A stretch of 64,000 nt of DNA from NCBI GenBank assembly GCA_905331475.1, contig CAJNYU010002695.1, positions 1 to 64,000 on the forward strand, in the 5' to 3' direction. The notes beneath the pieces are model-generated. The model worked only from the letters and a program-made list of their open reading frames with translations, did no database searches and was not told where the DNA came from. The position numbers and the translations under genes were made by a program. Below, piece by piece: positions 46,944 to 59,325 of this stretch. Each line of letters starts with the position of its first letter. The stretch's first letter is position 1. This DNA comes from Rotaria socialis (Eukaryota > Rotifera > Eurotatoria > Philodinida > Philodinidae).

Positions 46944-49509
46944 CTATTGATTCTCGACACCATTAACAGTTCCGACTGTATCACTGATTCCAATAACAAC
47001 ATCATTTGATTGATTGGTTTGATCTTCAACTGAATTATCGTAACTGTGCAATAGTGACGTCTTTGGTTTATCTTCAAGTAATGATTGAATGCGTTTTCCT
47101 GTATAAAGTTCTCTTAATTCTCCGCGACATATGCCAGTAATAATTGTTGATAAGAGTATACATGGAACTAAATAAAGAAGTGCTGGTTGAGCAGTATTCA
47201 TTAAATACAGCGCAATATGTGTTAAAGATAAACCAATAAAATAAGATATCATTGATTGTATATAATAAATAGACCAACGATGGTCCATTGCCATATCAAA
47301 TATTTTACAGAACGTTAATAGAATACCCTAGATAACAATGAAATTTATATTATTAGACAAAGAGAAAAAGCAAAAAATCAATTACCGGTAAAATAATATC
47401 ACCGAAGCCAAGCATTGACTTTCTATTTGCCATACAAGGATCCATCTCTGATTCGGGTATAAATGAAGGTAAAGCAAACAAAAGTGGAACAACTTCACCA
47501 TCGGCTCCGATACCTAAAGCAACTTGTTCCATAACAGATGGATTTCTGGATACTTTTTCAGATGCTTTCAAGTTGTGAATATTTGATGAAATGATGGACG
47601 ATATCGTCGTTGTAATATCTGTTATTGTTGATGTCAATGGTTTCATAGTTGTTGCTGTTGTTGTTGTTGTTGTTGTTGTTGATGCATTTTTTGGATGTGA
47701 TGGTTGAAAAAATGAAATATAAGGCGTTATGAAAACAAAAAATATATCGTAAAGAAAGAAGCCAAGTAAAATTAATGTAATAACACGCATGTTTCCAAGT
47801 CTATAAACTGATATAACTGTTACACAAACAGCGGCACCAAGAATATCTTGTAGAATCCATGCCCAATCAGCTAGACGAAATACATACCAAGTGACAACAG
47901 TAGTTAATGATAGAATGATTGCGCACAAGGTAAAAATATTTATTGCACTTAATTTACAGGCACATGGCTTATGAAAAGTTTGTGGTTGAATATGATAGCG
48001 GCGAAGTATTGGAGCAAAATAACTCAAGCGAGTAAGACATGTAATTAATGAAGAAAAAGCACCGATACAGAAAAGAGCTAAAACAAAAACATATACATTT
48101 GTTTTTAAATTATTATTTGAATAAGATTAAAATTTAAAGAAGCAAATCAGATGACGACGTAGTATAAATTTATCTTATAATAAGCATAATTTTCATTGTC
48201 TGTTCAACATTTACATAAGTAACTGACAAGTTACATGGAAATCATTCGCAGGTTTTTTTTTGTCTCAATGATCGATTCAACTGAATGTAACTATTGCTTT
48301 GAAATTGATCTCATATTAAAGTGAAAATTATCGAGTTCGATTAAAAGGGAAATTTTAATTTCGTTACAAATCAATACGAAGAAATGTTCAAGACGAATAA
48401 TTTGATTCATTAACTGCCTAATCAGTGAATCATATATATCAAAACGGAAGAATAGAAAACTAAAAAAAATAATTCTATTCTGTGCCTTAAAGAACCGATC
48501 GATCTAATATAATTACTATATGTCTTCTTTTTCATGAATTGCATATATATGCAATAATTAAATTCAATAATAATAATAAAACAATTCGTATGAGTCTATT
48601 TTTACAAACATTACCTTGAAGAATGTAGACCATAACTTTGGGAAAATAAAAAATAAGTAAAAGCCATCCAACAGCAAAACATAAAATAAATACAATAATA
48701 CAATAGGACAAATGAAGAATCGGTGGTTCCGTATTTCGTAATGATCTATTATCGCCATCATCATGAGCATTTGTGGTTGATTTTGGTATGATGGTTTCTT
48801 GTGCAGGACTATCTTGAAATTCATTTGCTGTCGGTATTGTATTTAAATTGGATGGTACATTTTGAGTTTTTGGATTGTTTTTTCGCATTTTACTCATAAA
48901 TTCATCAGCAGCCCAATGATTTCCACATAGTAATATAATGAAAACAAGTGCAAACATTAATAATGTAGCTGGACGAAATTTTCTTGGAATAACAGGAGCA
49001 TAATTCATTGATATTTCAATATCACTCATATTAGTATATATTTTACTGATTTTATTAAAATCTTTTTGCACTAATATAAGTACAGGTATTGATACAGGCA
49101 TATCCGTTGTATTAAACTTTAATTCATAATGAGTATTTGTGCGATTTGTTAAAATTAATAAAGATATATTTTTTCCATATTGTTTTTCAACATGCCATGC
49201 ATGTTCAGTCATTTTACATTGATGCTCATAAATAATAAGAGTTGTCAGTATTGGAAATGTTTGTGGTAAAGAGTCAGCTAGATCAGTTATGTTACAAGCA
49301 TTGACCGATGATGATGCAATGTATGGATTATGCCAACCAAAACTTGTAACATTGATTGTACGACCATTCGGTAATTTAGCAAGTTCAACACAATATCGAC
49401 GAATAGTTGAATCATTAGATGAACGAACTAATAGATTTATTGAGTCATCACCATAACCAGTAAACATTTGCAACATCAATATCAGACAAACGATGATTGT
49501 TGTCGTCAT
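46944..49509 (-). CDS. SPPL2: Signal peptide peptidase-like 2 (intramembrane aspartyl protease)
   Basis: Three exons: 48615-49509, 47386-48077 and 46944-47327, 656 residues with matching phases. Residues 1-20 are a signal peptide. Residues 25-165 form the luminal protease-associated (PA) domain with several N-glycosylation sites. Nine hydrophobic helices follow. Catalytic motifs are intact: YD at 408-409, GFGD at 522-525 and QPAL at 576-579. SPPL2 proteases sit in late endosomes or at the cell surface and cut type II membrane stubs such as TNF or CD74 in mammals. The loop after the YD helix carries a threonine run of eight (about 432-439) encoded by a trinucleotide repeat, which may vary in length. 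It is probably functional. Confidence 0.95.
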
Positions 49510-50275
49510 AGTTGTTTTTATCTAAATGAAAAAATAAATATCATGAATTGAGAAGCACCTTTTTCAGTAGTGTTTACATCTTTGGTCTTGTTGGCGTTTC
49601 TTTTTTTCCCTTCTTATCTTTTCTTTTCGTTTTTTTACTGCCAACTGTTTGTCTACCACGGCCTGTTGTGTTTATGTGAGGCTGTGCTTTTTTTCATCGA
49701 CGATGACACATCGTTCTTTTCTTTTCTTTTCTTTTTTCTTCTCTTATTCTTTAGGCAACATCGTCTACCCGCCAGTCAATACTGAACACACATGCATCGT
49801 TATGTGAAGATTAACTATTTGCCAAAGCAAAATATAGAAAAAAACCTAATATTGATTTTACTTTTTCTCGATTTATTGCACGTTATTATAGATATGTAGA
49901 AAAAAACTTCGTTGCACAAGACGCCGTTGTTTGTTTACCGATCAATGTAAATATTTTCGAAAGAATGTGGCAAAAGCACTTTTCTGTTTCTTTTTCGTAT
50001 AGCATATAAATATATTTTTTGTGGGATCGAATGAAAGAATGTATTGTGTTTTAACGTGTTTTGTGATCAAAACATTTCACCTTGATTGAAGATTTCAAAT
50101 GAAATGGATATTCACTATTATAATCCCAAGTATGAGACAGTTCAAGCTAAACAAATATGATCATTACGTTTGACTGTCTTCCAAAGTTTACATAGAATTA
50201 TTGAAATCCTATTTGTCGTCAGAAGTTCACTAAAATTACAGGGAGAAAAAAAAGCTTTCTATCGGGTCGGTCATA
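49510..50275. other. SPPL2 upstream region
   Basis: Contains pyrimidine-rich stretches (49590-49760) and presumably the SPPL2 promoter. No other gene recognised. Confidence 0.4.
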
Positions 50276-50540
50276 ATGAATGGCGGTCTCATTACAGATT
50301 GGATATCTCCCCAACCATACAAGATACTGAGTTGTTTTTTTTTCATTCGATAGAGGCTGAAATTTTCTACAGAACAATAAAAGATTCGAATAGATTCTCT
50401 GTAAAATTTTCCACTTTATATCATAAAAAATAAAGATATCCAAAAAATTTCGTTTTTTCAAAATTCCAAAAAAAAGGAGCAGCCGAAGAAGATCGTTGAT
50501 GATTTGAACGGAACAGTGGCGCTGCCCAGGTTAAAAGCCC

Positions 50541-50700
50541 ACGATCGTATACGACCGTACACGACCGTACACAACGTTATACGACGAATTACGATAATCG
50601 TATACGACCGTCGTGCACGGTAATCGCGTACGGCAGAATACGTCTGCATACGACGATCGAGCACGATCGTCGTATACGGTCGTCGTATGCGATCGTGTTT
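50541..50700 (+). repeat. Left CpG-rich palindromic array of the BEN element
   Basis: Degenerate ATCGTATACGACCGT units in both orientations. CpG is extremely frequent for this AT-rich window. Confidence 0.9.
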
Positions 50701-51686
50701 TTGTCGTTTGCTGATCTTGGCTGCAACACGATTTATCGATAGTAATATATATGTAGATATATGAGTTTATTGAAAAAAATGTATTTTTTTTATCTTTGCA
50801 ATAGGTAAATTGATAATAAATAATTATAATGTAGATAATATTCTTTTGATCAAGACTAGGCGTAATAAAGAAATCTCTATCAAAATTCCAGGTTGATTTT
50901 ACAATTGCTAACTAATTGTATCATCATTTATTAGATGTTTCAGTAAAATCTAACGGTCTCTTTGATTCTTATGATACATTAATTAGCAATTTTCCTCTCA
51001 AAACTCATAACAATTTATGTTCTATGATAATCCCAATCAATGCATTAGAATATATCGTCGCTATCGAACCAATGCTACGATCTATCGTTTCTTGATTTAC
51101 CATAGACGCGGATCATCCAAAAGTTAATTTTTCGATATTCAAAAAGATAATGAAAAAATTCTGTTCAGTACCATTGAGCTTCTTTACTTGCAATAGCAAA
51201 AGCTATGCTTTAATACGTAAATAATAGTTCGAAGTATTTATTTAGTGATTATTTACTCTCTTCTAAATACCATGGTATTTTGCTTAAGGCAATCAATATG
51301 AATTTCTATGTACGTCATCCGTACTTCAACTTATAGCGATGTAAATTACTGTGGACAGCATATCGATTATGTGTATCTACTTTTTCTGATTCAGTTGTTG
51401 TGGCAACAATCATCTTCATACATGCATGATTGAAAATATGTTTAAATAAAAAGTTTCATTAGAATCTAAATGATTTCACTTCTTTTAAATGAACGAAAGA
51501 GAGAAAAAATGAGCGACGAGTTTCTTTTTTCTTCGTCCGATTGAGCGAGAAAAGGATTTGAATAGGAAGTATTCGGCAGGCATGTTTTTCTTTTCTGTTA
51601 CAGCATTCATATATATATATATATAGATGTTATTCGTGCTTTTCCTTATTTAATATTATCATTGATATATATATACTATATAAAAA

Positions 51687-52750
51687 ATGATTCAAGTAAG
51701 GGTTGTGACGGTATACTTATGCTATAATCATTCTAACTTTGTAGTTTCAGATAATGAGAATGTCGAGATCGATGCTATTGAAAATGACCATATGAAAAGA
51801 AAAAAGGCATAAAAAAGGACATCAGGTCAATCTTTTCATATGTAAGTAGCATGATGAATCAATTTATGTCTTATTTATATTTTAGGTTCAAATGCCTTAG
51901 AAGGTATTGACAATCGTGTCAATGAATTGAATCAAAAATTGATAGTTATTCATCTAAACTCGATCAAACAATGGAAAAAATTTACCCCAAAATTGATTGC
52001 TTAAGTTCAACTGTTAATATGGTAAGATACTTATAAGAAATCTATTACATTGCGCTTCCGTTCACATTTAATCTAAATTATAGGATGGATTTTCCCCGAC
52101 TAAATAGCTATTAGTTGTCGAATTCAATTAAAAATGGCCGAATAGACTACGAATACGCTCATATCTCAATCACTTGAAAAATCAATGGATGAAAATATCG
52201 AATTATAATCGTTCAGTTTGTTATTCTACTTTCTTTTTATTATGAAAGTTCTTCTTTTTGTTTTAGAACACACATGCTCTGGAGTCGTACGTTGATCAAT
52301 CAGGTGGGCAAGTTCAAGATAATTTAGTAAGTTTTTTCAAAAAACATATTTAAACTAAATCTATTTTTTTCTTTCTTGCTTCTATTCTGATGTTTAGAAA
52401 TATTGATTTGCTCGACGTTATGGCAAAAGACTATGACGATTATTCTCGAAAATTCTACGAATAATTTTTACTAATAAATTAAAAAAATGTATTCTACCAC
52501 TTGGTAAAGGACCACTTACTCAAGAACGATTCACAACATTCCTAGGTACGCAAAAACTTTCATTTGGCTTTCAACAATCATGAAATCTCATTTAACCAGA
52601 TGCAGTTCGCTTCAAATTTGGATTGGATTCGGTCAATTTGGTTTATTTTATAAAAGTTTATTACGACGAAACCTCGCCGATTTTTTAATTGCCGGAGGTG
52701 ACCAGAAAATGTTAAACAAACTCAACAATTACTTAACACAATATGATACA
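51687..52750 (+). pseudogene. BEN-domain/coiled-coil gene, copy B (decayed)
   Basis: It aligns by eye to copy A from 27925 onward: the acidic exon (51749-51839, donor GTAAGT intact), the coiled-coil exon (51885-52020), the short exon (52267-52327) and the BEN exon (52397-52540 and beyond). Stops and small deletions occur in several exons, for example a TAA in the acidic exon and frame changes in the coiled-coil and BEN exons. The first exon seen in copy A is missing; sequence upstream of 51687 is an AT repeat and unrelated. Confidence 0.65.
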
Positions 52751-53011
52751 TTACGCTAGCCACTCAAATCATTTATGAATTAGATAAATGAACATTTGTT
52801 GCTTTTAATTGAGATTCATTTTTTTTACTATAAAACAAGATAATTCTGTCTATACTAAGATGGTTGCAATAAACGTCTATTGGAGCTTGATATAAAAAAA
52901 TTCACTGATAGTGAAACGATGAAAAAAATATTTTGTCTAGTATAGCATTAATCACATTAGAAAAAAACTAGTAAATGGTTTCATATAAGATCTTAAACGA
53001 ACCATCATAAA

Positions 53012-53203
53012 ATGATTTACGACAGTGTGCAATCATATTTACGATCGTATACGACCAACGTAACACGCCGTATTACGTCGTATACGACACGACGACTTAC
53101 GGTCGTAATTCTACGATCAAGTAATACGACGAAATACGATCGTATACTGTCGTTTACGGCGTCGTATACGATCGTTTACGACCGCCGTAACGTTCATCCT
53201 GGG
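53012..53203 (+). repeat. Right CpG-rich palindromic array and CCTGGG terminus, copy B
   Basis: Same array as at 29284-29433, with an extra block of units (about 53140-53180), ending in AACGTTCATCCTGGG. Confidence 0.9.
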
Positions 53204-54244
53204 TGCGTACAATCGAACGGTGGTGCAAATTGTTTCGTGAAACTGGCTCAGTCGATCTGAAAAGATCGCTTGGTCGTCCACGAACGATTCGCACAAAGCC
53301 AACCATCCAAAAGATAAAGAGAAAAATGAACAGAAAGATACCGCTATTAGCGACAAAACTGGCGGCTAAGTTGAATCTTTCTGAAACTACTGTTCGGAGA
53401 GTACTCAAAGAGGGCCTGAAATTCAAACCGTACAAAATGACAGTTTAGCCGTCGTTCACTGATCAGCACAAGGAGAGCCGAAAAAGATTCGCAAAATGAA
53501 TACGAACCAACTTTCGAAAGGAGAATATGATGAAAATTCTGTTCTCCGATGAAAAGATGTTCGACATGGACGGGACCTATAATTCTCAAAATGAAAAAAA
53601 TTGGGCTGCTAATCGTGCGGAAGCTGATGCGAAAGGTGCCATCAAGCAAAAGCGAAAGTGCCCACAAAAAGTAATGATCTGACTTGCGGTCTGTTCCCAA
53701 GGGGGTTTCTTCTTTGGGCATTTTCGAGGGCGGTACAGTTGATCATGATCGTTATATAAACGAAGTGCTTCCGGTTGCTCTTCAATATGGAAGCAAGGTC
53801 TTTGGGAACCATTGGACGTTCCAACAAGACGGTGGTAAGCCCCATACCCATGGAAAAACGCAACAATGGTGAGCAGAACATTTTTCTGCATTTATAGACA
53901 AAGACCGATGGCCTGCGAACAGTCCAGATTTGAATCCGCTGGACTACTCAATATGGAACGAGTTTGCATCTCACATTAACTGGAAGAAAATCACATAGAA
54001 AAAGACACTAATTGATGAACTAAAGCGGGCTGTTCATAGAATACGCTCAGAGGTTGTTTTTGAAAGTTGCTCAAGTTGGACCGTTCGTTTGTCCCGATTA
54101 TCTACAAACAACGGAGAATATATTAGTTAAATAAAAAAAGTGCCATTTTATAGAATTTTTTTTCTCTTTCGTTGAAAAAAGTTTAAGTTAATATTATGCT
54201 CCATTCAAGAGATATATTATCTACAATGAGACCGCCATTCGTTA

Positions 54245-54681
54245 TGGCGGACCTGATAATAATACGTATTTATGAAAAATGATTGAAAGAGTGTTTATAT
54301 GCATTGTAACACAATTTAAACAAAGAAATTCAATTCGGAAAATGGAGAAAGCGTTATTGACACTCATATGTAATGCCATGAATTTGATGTCGATGCTAGA
54401 GAGATGATTCTCATTATTTATTTACAAATCGAGCGTACTATTAAGAAATATAATCACACAGTTCTCTGGCTAAAACATTCAATATGAGATCTGAGAGTAA
54501 AAACTTTCCATAAATCAAAAACGAATTGTCTACTATGAAAAACCTGTAAACAACATATTCTAGTAGAGAATTTATTTAATCAAATATAGAAGACGCTATT
54601 ATTAGATGTTTTTATTCAAATGTTGTTATTTATGGTATTGACAAGTGTATTATGTAGACCTGTGGGATGTAGGCAGTAGGT
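54245..54681. other. Spacer between the mariner and the foldback
   Basis: No gene or repeat recognised. Confidence 0.4.
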
Positions 54682-55066
54682 ATAATTAGAGCGAGAATGA
54701 ATTGTGTTACTGCCGTAAAGATCATATCTTCAGTATGAAAGTTTATTTGTTGAAGAAGAGTGTGTGAGCTTTCGATATTCTACTGGAATCATCATCAGAC
54801 ACAATATGACGCATTTTATTTTACAATTTTAGTATGATTCATTTTACTAATATGACATCGGTTCTTTCGAGCATGTCTCTTTCAAACAGATGTCATATTA
54901 GTAAAATGAATCATACTAAAATTGTAAAATAAAATGCGTCATATTGTGTCTGATGACGATTCCAGTAGGATATCGAAAGCTCACACACTCTTCTTCAACA
55001 AATAAACTTCCATACTGAAGATATGATCTTTACGGCAGTAACACAATTCATTCTCGCTCTAATTAT
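54682..55066. mobile_element. 385-bp foldback element
   Basis: Arms of about 175 bp are near-perfect complements (ATAATTAGAGCGAGAATG at the left end, its complement at the right end). They surround a centre of about 40 bp around 54855-54900. The flanks GTAGGT (left) and GTAGAT (right) match at five of six bases and may be a mutated target duplication. No coding capacity. Confidence 0.85.
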
Positions 55067-57778
55067 GTAGATCATTGTTACAGCCTATAGGAAATAGAAT
55101 TTAAAGGCTTTAATTTGAGGGAAAAAATTCTGAAAACATAACAAAGGTATATAATTGAATGTGACATAAACGAAAAGAGACCTTCATTCTTAAGATGTAG
55201 ATTGATAATAGTACTTGAGAGATTTTTAGAATTCAATTGAACGTGTGACTCGTAGTTGATTTTGAATATTGAGTAGACTCAGTGGTTATCATAAAACTCC
55301 TGTTCCGAAAATAATATAACATAGGATGTTTGCAAGCTGGAATTTGTTTATTTCATTCGAATAATATAAAGTAGTGCTTTCCTTTTCAAATTCACTTCTT
55401 AGACTGTATTAACCTGTCATGTTTGAACGGGAAATATTTTATTTCCATGAAGATACAACATGACTAAAAATATAGTCGTGATATTCATAAAGAAAACGAA
55501 TTATATTTTAACTTCGATTACTTTCTTCAAAATGTTTTTTTTTCGTATGGAAAACTACTAGTGAACACGGTGAGTATTATTGGTATTTATTTAATTCGAA
55601 CTTCTCGAATAGTTTTTCTTCACTTCAGATAAACATAATTTACTTTATATCATATAAAATTCAATGTTTCTTCGTCTCACAACGATGTCATTGTTTGTCC
55701 ATGGCGGCGATAGGAATGTGGCTTTTAGTAGAAGAATTTTGCTACACTACAAGAATTCATCAATTTTATGAAGCAAATGAGCAAAATGTTGAGATCTACC
55801 CTAGCGTACGAAACCAGAGTTTCAAGTTCATCGAAGTCTCATGATTTCACTAAAGAGGAGTACAAGAACGAGCATTGATATCCATGTTTTATCTAAATTG
55901 ATATTGCTCAAATATTTTGCGCACTTCTTTTGTTAGCAAAGGAAATCTTTTTCGATTTGATTGATAAATTATGAATGAAACTATTTATAATGCAAACTAT
56001 TCTTTAAAATGTGATATATATACCATAATTGTTCTCATCATTATTCTTTTGGCTATTTTTATTTGTCCATGTATTTTATTTTGTGGACGAATACCTCGAA
56101 AATATTTCAAATCAAAATATGATTATTTACTACAAAATTGATCTCAAACGAGAATTTCTATGAGAAATATTAGTTTCATTTGCTATTATCGATAAATCTA
56201 TGGATGACAATAACTAAGAATGCTAACTGATGCAGATAGATAAAAAATGGGTAGAAAAAGCAATTGGTGAAAAGAAACTTGGCACATACATTGACTTGAC
56301 GGTGTTGATTGCGCTAGAATTTTCCGTAAGCAATACTATTTTTGTGGATCATTCAGGATGATTGAAGTTACCGGTGTAATATGTCGATCGAAGCCCACTG
56401 TCGTTCATTTTTACGTTGCAACTCATCATGACTTATGTGTGATTCAAGCATTAAAACATTGTGTGTTGATCAGAAGAAGTGGTGTAATTTTTCAATTCGT
56501 GTTATTAGTTCTTATCTAATTACAATTGAGGATTGTTCGAAAGTAATTTCCTTCTTTTTTATTGGTCCATTGCAAATTTTCAGGTCTCTAAGAATTATTT
56601 CCTTTCAGAATCTCGATGTCTTTGTTATGCCTTTGAATATCTCAATTGAGAATCCAGATTGAACGATATAGTTCGTTTAAATATCGTATGAGCCACAGTG
56701 ATGGCGTCTAACCACGTGAGAAGTAAATTTTTTTCTAATTTATTTTTCAGATATGTCAGAGACATGAAAATAACTGATTTTACTTAGTAAGAATTGAACA
56801 TATGAACTTACCAACACATACACTATACGGTAGGTGAGCATCCTTGTCAATCGTAGGAAAATTTCTATCTTCTCAACTTATTGATAAAACAAAATTTTAT
56901 ACAAAATAATTATTCTATCACTTTCACTTTTCAGACATCTTACTATTAAAGACATTTCGAATCCACTAGCAACACTAAGTCAATGATTCTTATTTTGAAT
57001 TTAAATGATATTGCGAGTCAATATTAAAAGAATAACATGTACAAGTATCAATATTCTTATAATATAGAGGCTATTTACATATAAAAACAATAGAAATCTT
57101 TTGAAATCTGGCCATAGTCGATCTTTCAGTGTTAATTATCGATATACTATCTATTGAATATAGAAACCTAGTTTGAATAGAAGATGTTCTTTATTTTCTG
57201 AGTTTTAAAACAAAATCTGAAGCAGTAAATATAATTGAATTCATCACTTGAAACTATAATCACATAATTGTAAAGGTGCCTCTTGAGAATCATACACATT
57301 TATTCAATGACGATTATATGTGGATGTAAAATGCATAGCTATTGAAATAACAACAAATATTTTCATTTCAAAATGTTATCTAATCAGACAGGAAAACCTA
57401 ACCGTGCTCAAAACTGTCCGATAATTGATTTCATTCTTGTAAAGAAAATTTTAAATAGACGATTTTTCATTTAAATAAAATAGGTACCATTTAAATCATT
57501 GATGAATCAGGCAAGTGTAGTCTGCTTTATATTTTCAATCGAAATTCCTTTTATTCGTATCCAAGTCAATCAGCATTTAGTTGATTGCAACGTCAAATAT
57601 TTATTCTGAGGGCGTATGATTTTTTATTCGTTGAAAATAGTTATTTATCGTACGAAAATAATGACACTATTTATTTGCTTTGATGAAAGCTTTCTTTATA
57701 AAAAAAAATGTGATTCCAGACCGAAAACACATAGAATCATTTAAAGGAATTTATCAAGTTACATTAAATTTTGAAGCA
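55067..57778. other. AT-rich region, one possible micro-protein
   Basis: Mostly featureless. See the small frame at 55971-56141. The frame at 56435-56662 has no recognisable domain. Confidence 0.4.
55971..56141 (+). CDS. Possible 56-residue single-span membrane peptide
   Basis: ATG 55971 to TGA 56139. The N-terminus has an N-glycosylation sequon (NET), followed by one strong hydrophobic segment (TIIVLIIILLAIFICPCILF) and a basic, tyrosine-containing tail. The topology is sensible, but the frame is short in AT-rich DNA and could be accidental or a single exon of a larger gene. Confidence 0.25.
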   Translation: MNETIYNANYSLKCDIYTIIVLIIILLAIFICPCILFCGRIPRKYFKSKYDYLLQN

Positions 57779-58119
57779 ATGTCCAAATATCTGTCGTTGA
57801 TTTTCATGTTGATATTGATTGGTAATAGTGATGGATTTACATGCACATGTTATTGCCCTAATTATGTCGGTACAATGGTTCATCATACATGTACACAGGT
57901 AGGATGTACTAATGCATGCGCTGTGTCCTACATTTATGTTTGCAGAATGTCATCATCGGTTATCGGGTAAATTTTGAACTAAATTCTGTCATGTCATCAT
58001 TCTTTTATCAATTTTCATGTAGCTATTGTGGAATGGGCTTGACTATGGCTCCTTATAAAGCATTGATTTTTATTCTACTATCAATGGTTACTTTCATCGG
58101 TCACCATATTTTTCAATGA
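57779..58119 (+). CDS. Small secreted cysteine-rich protein with hydrophobic C-terminus
   Basis: Two exons (57779-57966 and 58023-58119; intron 56 bp, GTAAAT...TGTAG), 94 residues. MSKYLSLIFMLILIGNSDG is a signal peptide. The mature part has about eight cysteines (CTCYC, HTC, VGC, NAC, VC, YC) in roughly 45 residues. The C-terminus is hydrophobic (ALIFILLSMVTFIGHHIF), fitting a GPI-anchor signal or a membrane anchor. The frame is open upstream, so a start at 57680 is possible, but the signal peptide favours 57779. I do not recognise the family. Confidence 0.6.
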
Positions 58120-59325
58120 ACATCTCTATATTAAGAATTATAGCAAAAACCATTTTCACGACATACCATCGACTCTTTTTATTCGAGCATAGTATATAAT
58201 TTAACGAATAAATATCTAATGTGAAAAATTCATTTATTTTCTTTTGTTCGAAAGTATGCTTCCGATTTGGTTTACAAACGAATATTCAAAAGTATTGGTG
58301 CGAATAAGCGAAGAAAATACAGACCTCATCGCGCTTGGCTTCACCGCGAACTTCCGAATCTTTTATTTCTCAGAAATTTATTAATTTTGTTTTTGACAGT
58401 CGTTTCATTGCTACGATGATCATTTAGTGTTGGTGTGTAACATTTTTTGAGCAGAGAAGAAGCAAAGGTTATACAATTATTTCTGTGCACTAATCATTAT
58501 ATGATTATAGAAAAAGAACCTGTTGTAGAAATCACGGAAACAAAAGAAACGCGAAATGTATGACCTTTCTTATTTATTTTTTCATTGACAGTGAAAATAA
58601 CAACAAGAGCCTTTTGATATTTGGTTTTACGTTTAGAACCAATAGAAGTTATGTTAAACTTGATTGAATTGACCAGTATAAATTAATGAATAATCAAACA
58701 ATTGTTCATTTGACTTTCTGTAATAAAGATATGATTGATTTAAAAGAATTTTGTTAAACAAAAAACATAAACTGAGAAATACCAGTTATTGAAACTCTTC
58801 AAAAGTCAACTAGAGTGAGTTAAAAATGCCAAGTTAACTTTTGATAACAACTAGAAGTTTCTATGATCAAGAATTTTAGACTCATATATCTACATTGTTG
58901 AAGTCATGAAAAACAAATAATTAGATTAAATATAATTAATGGCGAAAACAAAAATGAGCGAAATTAAATGACAAAAAAAAATAAAAATTACCATCTTTAA
59001 CATTAAATTACATGTAGAGTATTGTATTGGCATTTCATACTCTCTTGCTTACACCACTTTTTATCATGGTCAAACTTGTGAGAAGAAATTAGCATTCTAT
59101 GTTGTCTGCATATTAGCGCCACCTTCACCATTGTTAGTGAAAGCGGCCTCTGTCTTGTATGAAACGCACATGAAAACAAACTTGAGGTTTTGATGATGTC
59201 ACAATGGCGTTCGTTGTTTTACGGCAAAATAAACTATGATCAGATGTTGCTTACTAGACACGTTGTTGTTTTTTGAAATTCAATTTATTTTCTTTAATCT
59301 ACTTTAGATATACATTGATATCATC
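58120..59325. other. Intergenic region upstream of COX6B
   Basis: No gene recognised. The part just before 59326 probably holds the COX6B promoter and leader. Confidence 0.4.

Larger units (their letters stand above)
50525..53203 (+). mobile_element. CCCAGG-terminal element carrying BEN-gene copy B and two CpG-rich palindromic arrays
   Basis: The left end is CCCAGGTTAAAAGCCC and the right end is the complement of CCCAGGATGAACGTTACG. TG flanks both sides (50523-50524 and 53204-53205), apparently a 2-bp duplication. The inner ends (50541-50700 and 53012-53195) are dense arrays of palindromic units such as TCGTATACGA, mirroring each other. The interior is AT-rich and includes the degenerate BEN-domain gene. 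No transposase frame is present. The boundaries are strongly supported because they interrupt the mariner gene exactly, with both mariner ends intact. Confidence 0.85.
50440..54130 (+). pseudogene. mariner/Tc1-type transposase, split and decayed
   Basis: A short N-terminal piece (about 50460-50524, KKIVDDLNGTVAL) precedes the BEN element. After it, the helix-turn-helix domain resumes (RTIERWCKLFRETGSVDL, GRPRTIR; 53204-53446) and ends at a TAG. Catalytic pieces lie in shifting frames: SDEKMFDMDG near 53550, FQQDGGKPH near 53820 and NSPDLNPLDYSIWNEF near 53920, the three acidic positions of a mariner-type DDD/E transposase. Several stops and frameshifts make it inactive. Confidence 0.85.
50276..54242 (+). 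mobile_element. mariner element split by a BEN-domain element
   Basis: The terminal inverted repeats are ATGAATGGCGGTCTCATT (left) and, as complement, ACGAATGGCGGTCTCATT (right). They are flanked by TA on both sides (50274-50275 and 54243-54244). The total is 3967 bp. Subtracting the internal element (50525-53203) and its 2-bp duplication gives 1286 bp, the normal length of a mariner. The transposase reads left to right and is badly degraded. Confidence 0.9.

Noticed and set aside
53117-53891. Several minus-strand frames of 79-124 residues
   Set aside because: They are antisense to the mariner transposase and the CpG array.
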